Source: Cocos nucifera
Lineage: Eukaryota; Streptophyta; Magnoliopsida; Arecales; Arecaceae
Assembly: GCA_006176705.1 (NCBI GenBank)
Contig: QRFJ01000084.1
Span: 930,001-994,000, forward strand
Length of the DNA: 64,000 nucleotides
Direction of reading: 5' to 3'
Shown: positions 11,807 through 23,925 of the stretch, one piece after another
Numbering within the stretch: position 1 is the first letter of the stretch
Layout: every line of letters starts with the position of its first letter
Notes under the pieces: generated by a model
The model's input: the letters and a program-made list of their open reading frames with translations, nothing else
The model's database searches: none
Told to the model about the DNA's origin: nothing
Translations under genes and position numbers: made by a program

Positions 11807-12977
11807 AAAGAATGTTACAATGGTCCTTAAAGAAGGTGATCACATAACCTTCTTGTGCTAAGCATGAAACAGAAATCAAATTCCTGCTAGCTGCAGGCAC
11901 ATAATAACAGTCTTTCAAAACTAAGTCTAAACCAGATGGTAATCGAAGAGGGTATGTTCCCACGGCTACTGCAGCAACTCTTGCTCCATTACCGATGCGT
12001 AGGATCATGTCTCCATCCCTCAGCCTCCTGCTATCCTCAAGACCCTGCATGAAAGTGCACAGATGAGCACTAGAACCAGAGTCAAGCACCCAACTGGATG
12101 CAGAAGAAACCGTAAGGTTAGACTCAATAACGAGCATACCTCCAGAAGGACCTTCCTTCTTGTTCTTCAGGGTGGCCAGGTAAGTAGGGCAGTTCCGCTT
12201 CCAATGGCCGTCGCTGTTGCAATGGAAACACTTTCCTTTGCCATCGGCCTTCTTCTTCGGTTCTGCCTTCTTCTTCTTTGATCCTTCCACCTTTTGCTTT
12301 TTCACAGACTTCTTTTTCTTTCCATAAGACTTTCTTTTGGAAGAAGTCCGTTCCATAGCAAGAACTGAGCCTTTAGAACCTTTCATAGAAAGCTCAGCGG
12401 TAACCAGCATATTCATTAATTCGGCCAAGGAATTTTGAAGTTTATGCATGTGGTAATTCATGATGAATTGCCCATATGCATCAGTCAAGGATTGCAGAAT
12501 AATATCGTTCTGCAGATCCAAGTCCAACTTCACACCGAGCTTCTCAAGCTCTTCCATGTCCTTGATCATTGTCAGACAGTGATCTTGGACTGACTGCCCA
12601 TCACGCATCTTAGCCTTAAAAAGTCATTTCGTGACTTGATATTTGGCTGCGCGACTCTGTTCACCAAACATCTCCTGCAGGTGAGCCAACATTTGGCGAG
12701 CAGTCCCGATATCTTCATGTTGGCGCTGGAGCTCATCAGACATCGAGCCCAACATGTAATATCTGGCCTTATTATCTTCGTCTAATCCATTTTTTCCAGA
12801 GACGCTCTCTGTTCAGTGGATGGACGGGCTGGTAAGGTGGGAGGGTCCTGGTCCAAAACATGGGTTAACTTCTCTGAAACCCAAAATAATTTTGTAGTTC
12901 CTGAGCCAATCTTTATAATTGGGTCCAGTCAGTCTATGTGTGTCCAGGATACGTGCCAATGGGTTGGACGCAGACAT
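11697..12977 (-). pseudogene. Q gag-protease
   Basis: Gag packages the RNA; the aspartic protease cuts the polyprotein. The likely start is ATG at 12977 (MSASNPLARILDTHRLTGP), a typical Copia gag N-terminus. Stops interrupt it between about 12820 and 12610. The frame is then open from 12608: a helical capsid part, a Lys-rich stretch, the CCHC knuckle CFHCNSDGHWKRNC near 12190-12235, the protease motif WVLDSGSSAHLC with its catalytic DSG, and the start of the pre-integrase region with CYYVPAASRNLISVSCLAQ. This is the best preserved gag in the window. Confidence 0.85.
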
Positions 12978-14835
12978 TTTTCCTGTAGAGAGTCAAAGAT
13001 TCTAGTTAGATACTGTAATTTTGACTTGACCAATTTATTTAGGGATTTTATTTTTAAACAAATTAGCTCCCACTATTTTCTCGGATCCCTACACTCCCTC
13101 TGTAGAGATGCGAAAAATCTCCACGATTAATGATTTCTAGTGGGTGGTGCGGTCTCACCAACTGACTCATCACCTCACCTAACAGTTATTGGTGATGGGT
13201 TAGCCAATGAGTGAACAACTCTTGTTCAATGATTCTCTAATCATGGTGCACCCAAACTTGGTCTCTAATTCATGAATCTCACCGTATCCGGAATATTGAT
13301 CCACTCCTTAGTTAAGTCAGACCCACCATTTGCATAGACTGGGTTTCCTAATTGAGTCTCTCACCGTATCCGAAATATTGAGCCCAACTCATCCTCCAGC
13401 CCATAGCATCCAATGCCTAATAGACATGGTTGCATCTTCCCGGTGCAACTGAGCCACTGTATCCAGCCGAGAACAATCAACCCCGGGAAGGGCCCGCACA
13501 TCTACAATGGTGGAAGACCTCAGACTTAATCTTTTCTTAGGGAGAATTGATTCAGGTCTCATTAAACTAGACTTGGCATTAGTCATAACAATTATGACTA
13601 ACCTAGTGGCATGGGTTAGCTCGGATTATTGACCACCTCAGATCAGAACTGTGTCAACAGATATGGCCAGGTAAGTGAGACCGGTGGAAGGAATATGCCA
13701 TTAACTCGTACAAGAACGCATTCAGGTCGAGTAGCTTCCAATTAAAAATCCAGTCGGTCGTCTGTGCCAAACTTACCTTAGACACCAAATTATTGAGTCA
13801 GAACCAATTGGGTTAGCCTACAATCCAGACTCTAACCTCTGAGCCTAATTAGGTCTTGCTTGATCGTGACTCGATCTTGACCCAGACTTAATCCTATTAG
13901 GCTGGTCAATTTAAGCATTGTTGATCCCATCTAACCAACTCTTGATTCGGTTTGATCAACCGCTTAGACCTAATTGAGCTACCCAAGCCCGAACCCAGTA
14001 TTATGAATATGTCTTAGATCTGAAAATTCTCAATTTTAGACCTAATTAATATTCCATAAACTTAATTCTTAATTAAGTAGGGTTCATAAACAAAATATGC
14101 ACAATAAATCCTAGGGTTTCAGGATCTAGGGTTTTGCAGAAAGTAAGTTTTGGGTTTCTGATTAAGGACGAACACGCAGCACCCCTACACATCATAAGAA
14201 CACCCCATCGAATGGGAAGAGAGGGCCTTTAAACCCTTCTTCGTTCTTATGACCGGACGGCCAAGAGGAACGCCTTAATCAGGAACATGTAATACTACAA
14301 AACAGTTATAGATCTATATCATATATCTCATATACAAATTAGATCTAATCATGGCATATTTTGCATACATCTCATGTATCAAATCATGCATATTTTCAGA
14401 TCTAAATTATCTCATAATAATCTAAAAAATTAGATTTAAATTGATCTAATCAAAATAAATTCTAATCTAGACAATTATGTAGAACTATTCTACAACTAGT
14501 CTAGACATGCATCAATCATATCTCATATGATATTTAAAATTAAATAATTTTTATTTGCTATTTTTTAGATGTTATTATAACACTTATAATATCAAAAAAT
14601 AGTAAATAAAAGATCTAAAATATGATTTAATCAAATTAAATCAAAAACATGCAAGAACTATTCTATAGAACTATTCTATTCTAGAACTAGTCATGCATAT
14701 CTTCTAATCTTAGATCCAAATCATTTAATTTTAATTTTTTCTGATTTCAGATCTGATCACATCTCATGTGACATCTAAAATCACTTATTTTTTAATTAAA
14801 ATAAAATTTAAAATCAGATCTAAACAATTTTAGAA
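12978..14835 (-). other. Q 5' untranslated leader
   Basis: About 1.86 kb lies between the PBS and the gag start. It matches the long leaders of P1 and P2a in layout (phrases such as 'aggtaagt...accggtggaagg...gccattaactc' recur at 13670-13710 and 47820-47850). No protein domain is visible in either strand. Long leaders are usual for this Copia type. Confidence 0.65.
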
Positions 14836-14852
14836 CCATGGCTCTGATACCA
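14836..14852 (-). other. Q primer-binding site (initiator tRNA-Met type)
   Basis: On the minus strand it reads TGGTATCAGAGCCATGG, complementary to the 3' end of plant initiator tRNA-Met. It is 2 bases from the LTR end at 14855. This fixes the minus-strand LTR as the 5' LTR. Confidence 0.9.
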
Positions 14853-14854
14853 GT

Positions 14855-17127
14855 TGAAGGAAAATCCTGATTTCCCGGTCCAGGTTCGTTCAGATCTGAT
14901 CAGATCAAGAGATATATTTCAAAAATTTTTTCTTTGATCTAAATCAGATCTTGAAAATATTTTAGATCTAATTCTTATTATTTTAATAAATTAAAATAAA
15001 ATAAGATAAATTAAATCAAATTTAATTTACCTTGATTTGGGTAATCCTATTACCCTGTTGATGATCCTGTAAGCAGCGGAAGGTTCTGGATCTAGCCACG
15101 CAAGCGCCTGGCCTCTACCGGTATCCACTCAGGGCTTGGATCTAGGAGATCCTCTTCTTCTCTATCACATCTCCAAAAATTAGATCTGGATCTGATCTGG
15201 AGGATCTTCAAAACTCTTTTGAAGATCAGCAGTCGTCCTTTGCAGCAGCGCAGCCTTCTTGCTTTTGATCGCCTTTCTCTTGATCTGAATCGCACCAACC
15301 AAGATCCAAAACTTCTTTGGACGTGGAGAGGAGAGGGAGAAGATGAAATTGGCATGGAGGAAGGAAGGAGAGAGGCAGCCTTGGGGCATGGGAATTATTC
15401 TCTTTTATTTATTTTGAGTTGGGCGCAGGGTCTTATTTATAGACTAAGCGTGATCCAACTCCTCTTCCTCCCAACCAATCACAACCCTTTGTGAAATCAG
15501 ATCTAAATCTGATTGGTGGAATAGAGTCCCCTGGATTCCTCCTTAGAGGGCGCCTAAGACCAGTCAAAGTTGGTTCTTAGGAGAACTCTAATTGGAATCC
15601 AAAAGGAGATGGAGTCCCTTGTCCAACAGGGACTCCTAGGCGCACCTCAACGCCTTGGCGTGCGCCCTCCTCCTTGCCAGGTTCTGGCAGGGGGACAAGG
15701 CCCCCACCAGCTCTCCAATAGGTGCATGACATGTGGTCAAAAGTCAAAGTGTCAATGGTCAACATTTGACCAGTCAAAGGTAGACTTTTGACCAAAGTCA
15801 AAGAACAAGAAATGGCAGGTGACCAAAAATGGCAGGTAATGTCTTACAAAATAAGACAACCTTTTCTGACTTGGACAACCTCCAGTCAGACCATATGAAG
15901 GCCTCTGATTGAGCACAAACTCCTTTGGCTCAGTCAGGACAACTTATTTATGATAGTAAAAGAAGAACGTTAGGTTCAATCGAGTGCTAGCACGATTTTC
16001 CTTGAACCTAATTGAATCTCATTCAGATCAATTGAACTAGATCAGTTCAATTGATGATCACCAGATTCAAACCCTTGTTTGTGTGACCCAGTTAGGTTCA
16101 GTTCTGTATGGTAATGGGATATGTCATGATCTCTATCATCGACATCATCGAAACTCCTTTCGATGGATCAGAACTCTTCTGATTCGAACAGCTAGAATGA
16201 TCGATCATCTAAATCATTCTAATTGCTCCCAAAATCCACCAGTGACACCTAGCAGTATATGGTGGCAACCCATCAGAGCTGAATGCGAACCTCTTGGTGC
16301 AGCTACCTGTGTGATTAAGTTCTTCTATCTTGAGCCCCGATCAGATTAGGGTTAAGGTGAACTCGTCAAACCCTAGTCTCTGTCATATGATGTAATCATT
16401 CGATTCGAGTCCAATGTGAAAATCTAAATAGAAACTCTTTCTATTATTTCACTCTACCATGGCCATGGGCTTCTGGACTTGATTCTCATGATCATCATAG
16501 GGCTGCTCCTCTACCACCGAGGTAGATAGATTCCATCTTGATGCAATCCAGTTCCTACAATGAACATGCTATAGCCAACATACACCTCAGGGTTCCATAT
16601 GGCTAGGAGATCCGAGTAATGGTGTAGTCAAACTATAACACCCTCAAGGTGAACTGCCGATGCATCTCAGGTCAAAGAACCAGACACACTACTGCAGCAT
16701 CGAGTCAGTCATTGACGAGAAGGTAGACTCCCTAATGACTACTCGAGGTGGTCACGCTCAGTGCCCTCATTCTCTAACGAGTACCTGTACTCTCGCTCCG
16801 GTGTCTCCACACCGTAGACTCAAGACTCATCTACTAAAGAGAAGTAATTGTACACCAACCTGTCGGATCAATCACTATCCTCATGATGATCTTATGGTCG
16901 GGAGCAGTTTATGAGTTAATAATGATTATTCATGTCTTAAATTTTTAACTTTTAAAAATATGAATTATCATTATCATTAACTCAAAGGATGTATCACAGA
17001 CACTAAATACACATATGTGATAGAAAATAATATATTTTATTGATTATAATCAAAATTATAATTTTGCCCCTAGAAGTGTATTACAAGTGTCAGCCAATTC
17101 TGGCTTCTAGGGCACATATATCTAACA
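14855..17127 (-). repeat. Q 5' LTR, 2273 bp
   Basis: Complete LTR with inner end TGAAGGAAAATCC at 14855 beside the PBS and outer end ...ATCTAACA at 17127. Beyond 17127 lies P1 integrase sequence. It forms the right arm of a 2.25-kb inverted repeat with 9130-11382, separated by 3.5 kb. Confidence 0.9.
15431..15443 (-). promoter_or_regulatory. TATA-like box in Q 5' LTR
   Basis: The minus strand reads TCTATAAATAAGA at the position matching 10828-10840 in the other LTR. As the 5' LTR copy it would drive the genomic RNA of Q. Confidence 0.5.
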
Positions 17128-17726
17128 CCATTATGCTGTGGTGTTCTTGGAGGAGTTCATTAGGAGTGAATCCCATTCTCTCCTAAATATGTGAGAAACT
17201 CACTGGAAAGATATTTCCCTCGATCAAATTAAAGAATTTTAATACTTTTTCTAATTTATTTTTCTACTTCACTTCAGAATTGTTTGAATATTTCAAATGA
17301 ATCCAACTTGTATTTTATAAGATAGATATATTCATATCTAGATAGATCATCTGTAAAAGTGATAAAGTAGAAATATTCATCTCTAGCACTTATGCTCATT
17401 GGTCCACATATATCAGTATGTACTAGATCTAAGAGCTTAGTGGCTCTCTCATCTTTTTCAGTAAAAAGTAACTTGGTCATTTTATCAAGAAGATAGAACT
17501 CACAGGTTGGAAGTGATTTACAATCACTAACTTTGAGAATTCCCTCTTGAGTTAACATGTTTATCCTATTCTTGTTTATATGACCTAACCTATAGTGCCA
17601 TAAATAAATATCTGACACACTATCTAATCTAGGATGCTTGCTAGTTGAATAGACTAAGTTAACAGGTTGTGATAGCATATACACACCATTGTTGAAATGT
17701 CCATAGAAAATAATAACACCATTCAT
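17128..17726 (-). pseudogene. P1 pre-integrase and N-terminal integrase
   Basis: It resumes P1 right of the Q insertion. Visible parts: DIYLWHYRLGHINKNRIN (HHCC histidines), SLPTCEFYLLDKMTKLLF (the second zinc cysteine is replaced, CEFY where Q has CESC), VHTDICGPMSISARD (first core Asp) and FITFTDDLSRYEYIYL. It continues in a broken frame towards 17128, where Q cuts it. Compared with Q's integrase, one metal ligand is lost, so it would be inactive even without the insertion. Confidence 0.85.
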
Positions 17727-18877
17727 AATGATATTATAAACTTATTTTTTTATTGAAATTTCATAATCATTTTTGGCCAGAAGGCATACAGAAATAATAT
17801 TTAAAAAAAAACTAGAATAGAAATGACAATCACTAAGAACAACGATATGGGACTCAAATAAAGTTTCAAGATTCTTAAAGCTAGAACTGAAACTAGTCTT
17901 CCATCTCCAATATTCAGAAATTTTTTGTCTTGCTCGAATCTCCTACTGACCTGCAATCCTTACAACGAATTGCAAATATGATAAGGGCTACGGATATCCA
18001 ATACCCAATCAGTAATATCATAAATAGAAAAATTGTAAGGAGTTATCATATAAATATCTTATCCAACAATAGCTTGCTTCTTTCTCTGCTTGTTCGGATC
18101 TAAAGAGGCAATATACTGAGGACAGTTCCTCTTTAAGTGCCTTCGCTTCTTGCAAAAGAAGCATTTAGCTTGACCCTTATTAGGCTTAGTCTTTTTGGTC
18201 TGTCCTTGCATAGATGTCCCAATCTGAACTTACACTTTCTTTGCTTTCTTCTTCTTGCTCTTCTTTCCTTTTCTAAAGGGTCGAGAACCAGAAGACGAGC
18301 CTCTCACTAAGTTCACTGACTCCTTGTGGAGTTGGTGATCCTTCTTAAAGTTCTAAAGCAACTCCAGTAATTCATGGTAGTCTATTTTAGACTTTGTCAT
18401 TTTGAAATGAGCGAGAAATGGAAGAAAAGACTTGAGCAAAGAGTTTAGTATTGCATCTTTTCCAAATTATTTATGCAAGAAAAAGCTGAGCTTGCTCAAT
18501 CGCTCTATCAGTTCGATCATGTATAGTATATGATCAATGACAGAAGCTCCATACTGCATTCTGACGTTTAAGATGGCATAACTAGTCTTGTGCCTCTCCA
18601 CGTCATCAGATGTGCTAAAGAAATCCTCCAACACTTGAAGCATGTTCTTTGACTGAGCTATCTCAAATCTATGATTGAACTCATCGCTCATGGTAGCTAG
18701 CATAATGTAGCGCACCATGGTTCGGTCACTAAGTCACTTCTGATAAGTATCTCTGACTGTTCCACATGCATTGGTAGCTAGCTCCTCAGGTGCAGGATCT
18801 GTTAACACATGTAGGATCCATTCATGCTCCAAGATTATCTTCAACTTTCGGTACCAGCTACCATAGTTGGATCCCAC
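17727..18877 (-). pseudogene. P1 protease and C-terminal gag
   Basis: Reading leftward from 18877: capsid part with MLQVLEDFFSTSDDVERHKTSY (18467-18718), a basic stretch, and the knuckle CFFCKKRRHLKRNC (about 18127-18168), which keeps the CCHC pattern. The protease follows at about 17990-18020, where the active-site motif reads WVLDIRSPYHIC, so the Thr-Gly after the catalytic Asp is changed to Ile-Arg. Stops and frameshifts occur throughout, including around 18465 and 17730. The gag N-terminus lies beyond the solo LTR, at 20393-20445. Confidence 0.78.
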
Positions 18878-20392
18878 TGTTGTCTAATGATGGCTATCCA
18901 AGAGGGAGGGGGGTGAACTGGGTTTCTAAAAAGTTTGGCCAATTTAAACTCTAATGCTAATATGTGCTTCTAATTAAAAGAAACTTGAATGCTTATGATG
19001 AGTGAGCAATGTATAGCAGCGGAATTAAAAGTAACTAACTAATGCAAATATGTAAAGCAAATAAAGCAAAGGCATAGTCAAACATACGAGAATTTTATAG
19101 TGGTTCGGTGTAATCCCGCACCTATGTCCACTCCCCAGCTCTTCTTGGAAATTTTACTATAATCCTAGATTATAATGCATTTATTTTAACCCAGGATCAC
19201 AAACAAATCTAGTTGGTTTTGTTGGGCTCACCAACCATAATCCTACACTGATAGTTTTTCGGATTCACTATTAACCCAATTGGTTTTATCCTAGGAGCAC
19301 TAACCACAACCTTATATCGATAGTTTTTTGGGTTCACTTTCAATCCAGTTGGTTTTAACCTAGAGCACCAACTACAACTTTTACACCATCCAATTTTTGG
19401 CTTGGATCCACCTACACCCCAAGTTTCTTTCTCCCAAAGAAATTTGTAAAGAAACAAAGATACAAATATAAAAATTCAGCATAAGAACAAAAAACAGAAA
19501 AAAAACTCTTTTGAAGCTCGATGGAGAGGCTGAAAGATAGCTCTTGAAGCTTAGTATTCTCTCCTTTGAAGGTTGAGAGGAAGCTTGAATGAATGAGGAT
19601 GATCACACTTTGAAGCTCTCTAAATTTGATGCACAAGGTCCTCTCTTTTCTCTCTTTTTCTTTTGATATTCAATGAACCTCACTATTTTAATGATATCTA
19701 CTTTCAATCTACTTAATCTTATTTTCCAAATATTTCTATAGCCTTTTATACTCTTTGTGATGGCTGGAGAAGGAGTTTTAGCCATTGGAAGGGCTGAAAT
19801 AGTCGTTGGAGTAAAAAACTAGCTGTTATAAAAAGCTACAGAAACTAGCCGTTACGATCACTGGGTCGGCTTAGTTTATAGCTGGATCGGCTCAGTCCCC
19901 TGGTTCTTGAAAAAACTGACTTTCTGTGCTTTCTATCTTTTACTTCCACTAAGACTAGGTCAGCTCAGTCTCATACTGGGTCAGCTCAGTTTGCATGCCA
20001 AGCGTGTCGAGCAGCCCATTTCGAAAGAGGATGACTTAGGGGTCGTCCCTTGGGTTGATCCTTTTGCTAAAATTTGATTTTCTTCTAATTTATGCATCCA
20101 AAAATTTTGGGACTGCTTCCAAAAGATTAAAAATCTTCTAAGCTTATTCTTGAGACTTTCAAAATAGATTTTCTGTAATTTTATAAAATTATGATTTTAC
20201 CCTTCTTCAAGAATGTTTATCAATTCAATTTTTTTGAAGCTCTTGACTTGGTGATTTTTGTGTAGATCTTTTTTTGGATTAATTTCTTTAATTTGAATAC
20301 CTGAAAAGACCTATATACATTCTTAAAATATATGATTAATATTATTTATACTTAATATTTTGAAATCATCAAAATCAATCAGTGAGTCAACA
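18878..20392 (-). repeat. Solo Sirevirus-like LTR (1515 bp) inside P1 gag
   Basis: Ends are TGTTGTCTAATG and GAGTCAACA. It shares with the R LTRs the GAGGGGGGTGAA block near its left end and the TTTTATAGTGGTTCGG block, plus AT-rich start sequence. P1 gag sequence continues on both sides (compare 46970-47010 in P2a), and no internal element sequence is present, so this is a solo LTR. Flanking 5-mers CCCAC (18873-18877) and CCCTC (20393-20397) differ at one base, fitting an aged target-site duplication. Confidence 0.82.
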
Positions 20393-20445
20393 CCCTCCAA
20401 CTTATCTTTGTCCAACAATGATCGGAGCGATAGAAAAGTGGTCAT
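20393..20445 (-). pseudogene. P1 gag N-terminal end
   Basis: The minus strand from ATG at 20443-20445 encodes an N-terminus matching MATNLSLRSLLDNDKL of P2a gag. It is separated from the rest of gag by the solo LTR. The call rests on that similarity and on the exact resumption of homology at 18877. Confidence 0.7.
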
Positions 20446-22274
20446 ATCTGCATCCAAAAAAATCATAACCTAATTAATAATTGATTCATTAAACCTAAAG
20501 ATTTGAACTTTAATCAAAAGGTTCTCCCATTATTTTATTTGAATTGGTAGCCTCTACCTCTAATTCAAAAAATTATTCTAATTTCTTAGTGGGTACTAGA
20601 ATCTACATAGACTGCACGCGAGCCTAACTTTGGTTGGCCAGCTCATGTACATTTAAGGATAGGTTCATAATCAATTATTTCTTCAAATAATTTCTAGTAA
20701 TTAAATTATCTTAGTCCTTAATCAGTAGGCTTTGGCGTCTACTGAAAAGATCTTGCTAGGTCCAATCATTAACATGACCATACTTGGCCTATTAAATCAA
20801 TGAATGATTAGATCTAACTTTGGTTGGCTAACCTAACCACCATTTAGAAAGATGCAGTCAAGAAATCATATAATGAATGATAATTCCATTAGCCGATAAA
20901 CACCAGACCTTTGGACCTCCAATGATTATCCAACTAATGGATCTAATAATTTTAGAAGATTTAATTTAAAGATGAGAGAAGGTCAGATGAACCAGCTTGT
21001 CATGATCCTCTCACTGGTTTTACCAAGTTAGCTTAAGGGAGACCATTAATAGACTAGTCTAGGAGCACCTAAATTAGTCATACTAATTTACCTAGCTGAC
21101 ATGGGTCAGCTCGAATAGTCAAGTGATCCAATCAAAACATATTTTCACCAAGAGATCAGGTAAGTTCAATCAGTGGAAGGATCTGCTAAAGCTTACCTTA
21201 GATACCATTAGAAATGATCAGATAAGTGGGCTACTAATTAAAGACCACCGATTTGGTTTATCTTAGACACCAACTGGTTTAATTAGTCTTTATTAGATCA
21301 ACCTAACAATTCATGCTTGACTATGTAGCTAAGAATCAAGTCCATCTTGGGTCTCATTAAAGACATGAATTTGACCAACTATAACTATTATAATTGATCT
21401 AGAGAATCCTTGACCTAATCTAGGACAATAATTGATTAGATTTAGTCAATTCTCTACTTAAGTTTATTTTTTAATCTAACACTAGGTCTAACCCAATTAA
21501 TGGATCTAATCTCCACAAATCCATTTAACCCAATGTGTTATGATTTATGTCTTAGGATCTTCAATTCACAATCCTAGATCCTAATCAAACTTCTTAATTC
21601 TTAATTAAGTTTTGGGCTGAGGGTTGGGGTTCGACTTTTCGAAAATAATTTTTATATTTATAAAATATTTTTATAACATAGTTCTATCAACCAAGTTGCA
21701 TGTTTAATTCATAATCAATATGCAAGTAAGATAAGCATGAAATTACTTTAGATCTAATCTAAATAGGTTCATGTAATTGAAATAATTTCAACTATAATCA
21801 ATCATAAATTACCTTAGATCAAATCTAACACATTTATGATGATTAAAATTAGATTAAAATATTTTTAATTAGATCATAAAATCTCTTAGATCTAATCTAA
21901 AATTTTATGATCAACATTTCAGATTAGCACGTATTAGGACAACCTCTCCATTGTAAGGAATAAACCTTACAACAGGACAACCTTATAATCAGTCTGTGCA
22001 ATCTAAAATTTTTATTTTTAGATCTTAAACTATTTTAAATCTATTAAATTATAAGTAAAATTAGATCACATCTAATAAATTTATGATTAGAGATAGATCT
22101 ACATGAACTAGGATAATCTCTCCATTGTAAGGGATAAACCTTACAGTAGGACAACCTTAAATCAGTTTGTGTGATCATCATTTTTAATTTTAGATTTAAT
22201 AATGAGATTATAAATTAGATCTAATCTAAGAGATAATCTAAACATGCACATATAATCATGTAATAATCAACTTA
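20446..22274 (-). other. P1 5' untranslated leader
   Basis: Homologous to the P2a leader (47032-48732) for most of its length. Examples are the block around 'tctcccattattttatttgaattggtagcctctacc' at 20520 and the repeated phrases about 'gataaaccttacagtaggacaacctt' near 21960 and 22130. No coding potential is seen. Confidence 0.65.
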
Positions 22275-22287
22275 GGCTCTGATACCA
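22275..22287 (-). other. P1 primer-binding site (initiator tRNA-Met type)
   Basis: The minus strand reads TGGTATCAGAGCC, followed by a 2-base gap and the LTR. It shows that the remnant to the right is the P1 5' LTR. Confidence 0.88.
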
Positions 22288-22289
22288 AT

Positions 22290-22501
22290 TGAAAAAATCA
22301 GATCTAGAGTTTCAGGGCTAGATCTTGAAACTTTTTCAAGATCAGACAATGAAAGATAAAAATTAATCAAAATTAATTTTAAATATCAAAAAATATCTTA
22401 GATCTAACGACCTATTACATGATCATGGCATGTCATAAAATCAAAAATTAAAATATAATAAAAAAACTAAAATATGTTGATCACATAAATATGTATATAT
22501 A
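22290..22501 (-). repeat. P1 5' LTR remnant, 212 bp
   Basis: It starts TGAAAAAATCAGATCTAG and follows 4112-4320 closely. It is cut at 22501 where the Gypsy LTR starts TGTTGGTG. The last five bases, ATATA, are the candidate left target-site duplication for G1; no matching continuation exists after G1. Confidence 0.8.
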
Positions 22502-23903
22502 TGTTGGTGTAGAATTTGGTTAACGTCGAAATCGAGCTGGAGTTGGAGAAGACGAGGTCACCATTGGAGACCTGCAAGATAAGTCCTGACCAGAGTCGGA
22601 GGTGGTGGCTCTGACAGAATCCTCCAATGGTCAAGTCAGCTCTTCTGACCAACAAAAATAGAGTACTCAGAAAAGAAAGTAGTAAAATTTTAGAAAGAAG
22701 AAGAGAGCTCTAGAGAGGAACATATCTGGAGGGTTCCTTTTATAGACATAGCCTATAACAAACTGAGAGCGACAGCTATAACCGTCTGGTAGTGAGCCAC
22801 TCGGGGTCATGTGGAGTTTGTTATGAAGAGTAGTGTCTGTTGTCATGACATGCCAGTTCGTTGAAATTTAATAGTTGAAGTTCGGGAGAGGTAGGTGCTG
22901 GAGGTGAAGAGCTACGAGTTTCATCAATTTTAGAGAAGTTCGGGCTCCTTCAAGATCGTCTATGAGTAAGTAGGTTCATGCTGTGCAGATAGCCAGATTT
23001 GCATAGGTGTGGAAGCCTTTCTAGACGACTATAGAGAGTTCGATCGGAAGGGGTTCGAAAGTCTTGTGACTGGAGGAGTCCTGAAGGAAGCCCGCTGGAA
23101 GAATCTGGAAGTAGTTCTACTAGAAGGAGAAACCTGACTGAAGGAGAAGAACTCCAAAAATAATCTTATTGGAGAATTCTAGAAGGAGGTCCGTTGGAGA
23201 AGCAAATACATAACAACGAGTCCCCTCTTAGCTAATGTAAGAAGTTTGGATGGATGGGAGTTGATGGGAAGGAAATCAACTAGTGTCAGAGAGGAGATTA
23301 ATGAGGAGGACATTGGCTGGGGGGAATTTGTTTGGAAGGAGTGGAAGGGGATCTGCTTAGAGAGGGTTTGTTTATTTATTCCTTCGAAGCTTGACCACCT
23401 TCGAGATCATCTAGAGGCTGATATAAAGGAGATGAGGTCTTTTTGCCTGCATGTTCAGAGTTCTTGATGCAAGAATCTCGAGGTTTGCTATCCTTAGTAT
23501 ATTATAGGAGCTCGTCTGGAGAGGAGTTCTGTTGATCCGATGTTAGTTCAATATTGAACATCTTGGATGGCTTTTTGCTGGGGAGAGATTCAAAGAGCGC
23601 TAAGGTCGGCCAAACTAAGCCACAATTAGATCTATTACTCAGCTGCCTGAGGGCTACCATTACTATTCAAGTTCGTTCGAGTAAAATCTATGATGTCCTG
23701 TAGGTTTTGGGGATATCCGAAGGAGCTAGAAATCTGGGTGAAGATGATCGGCCGATAAATTCAAATTGAAGGTCTGCAATTTCAACGCCTGATTGTAAAT
23801 TCTTTATCGATCGGAATCAGGCATGGCTACCTTCGTCGGATGAGGTCATCTGAAGGCTCGGCATCCCATTGGACTTCGGTAGGAAAAGGGTTTACATCCA
23901 ACA
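22502..23903 (-). repeat. G1 3' LTR, 1402 bp
   Basis: Ends are TGTTGGTGTAGAATTTGG and ACATCCAACA. It is homologous to the G2 LTR at 59124-60130 (shared GAGACCTGCAA, GTCAAGTCAGCT and the CATATCTGGAGG...TTTTATAG region). It abuts a pyrimidine-rich tract on the right, as expected for a 3' LTR read on the minus strand. The ORF at 23246-23467 is chance. Confidence 0.82.
22735..22744 (-). promoter_or_regulatory. TATA-like box in G1 LTR
   Basis: TATAAAAGGA on the minus strand lies at the same aligned place as the box in the G2 LTR (59370-59379), which supports it as the LTR promoter. Confidence 0.5.
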
Positions 23904-23925
23904 CAAATCCTCCTACTCACGAGTT
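23904..23925 (-). other. G1 polypurine tract region
   Basis: The plus strand reads CAAATCCTCCTACTCACGAG right after the LTR, purine-rich on the minus strand. G2 has a cleaner version, CTAGCCCCCCCACTCCCGAG, at 60131. Confidence 0.6.

Larger units (their letters stand above)
8061..17127. mobile_element. Copia element Q, internally inverted, inserted in P1
   Basis: Two halves of one Copia family face each other. The plus half is RT, RNase H, polypurine tract and 3' LTR (8061-11382). The minus half is integrase N-terminus, gag-protease, leader, PBS and 5' LTR (11383-17127). Right of 17127, P1 integrase begins at the point matching 45238 in P2a, so the right end is a true insertion end (outer end ...TAACA, next five bases CCATT). 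The left end is hidden in the N gap. Turning 8061-11382 around would restore a normal minus-strand element order, so an inversion inside one element is the simplest reading. Two independent copies or a misassembly remain possible. Confidence 0.6.
4112..22501 (-). mobile_element. Angela-like Ty1/Copia element P1, nested and incomplete
   Basis: Minus-strand element with 3' LTR 4112-6568, polypurine tract, RNase H/RT 6582-7240, then an interruption by the N gap and element Q (7241-17127). It resumes with integrase 17128-17726, protease and gag to 20445 (gag split by a solo LTR), a leader, a PBS at 22275-22287 and the first 212 bp of the 5' LTR (22290-22501). The Gypsy G1 sits in that 5' LTR; the rest of the LTR is not found to its right, which implies a deletion. 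The order of parts and the match to the intact layout of P2a (40278-51555) support joining the pieces. Confidence 0.7.

Noticed and set aside
12063..12281. 72-residue plus-strand frame
   Set aside because: Antisense shadow of Q gag-protease.
19209..19785. Three minus-strand frames inside the solo LTR at 18878-20392
   Set aside because: All lie within LTR sequence, overlap one another and do not continue in related LTRs.
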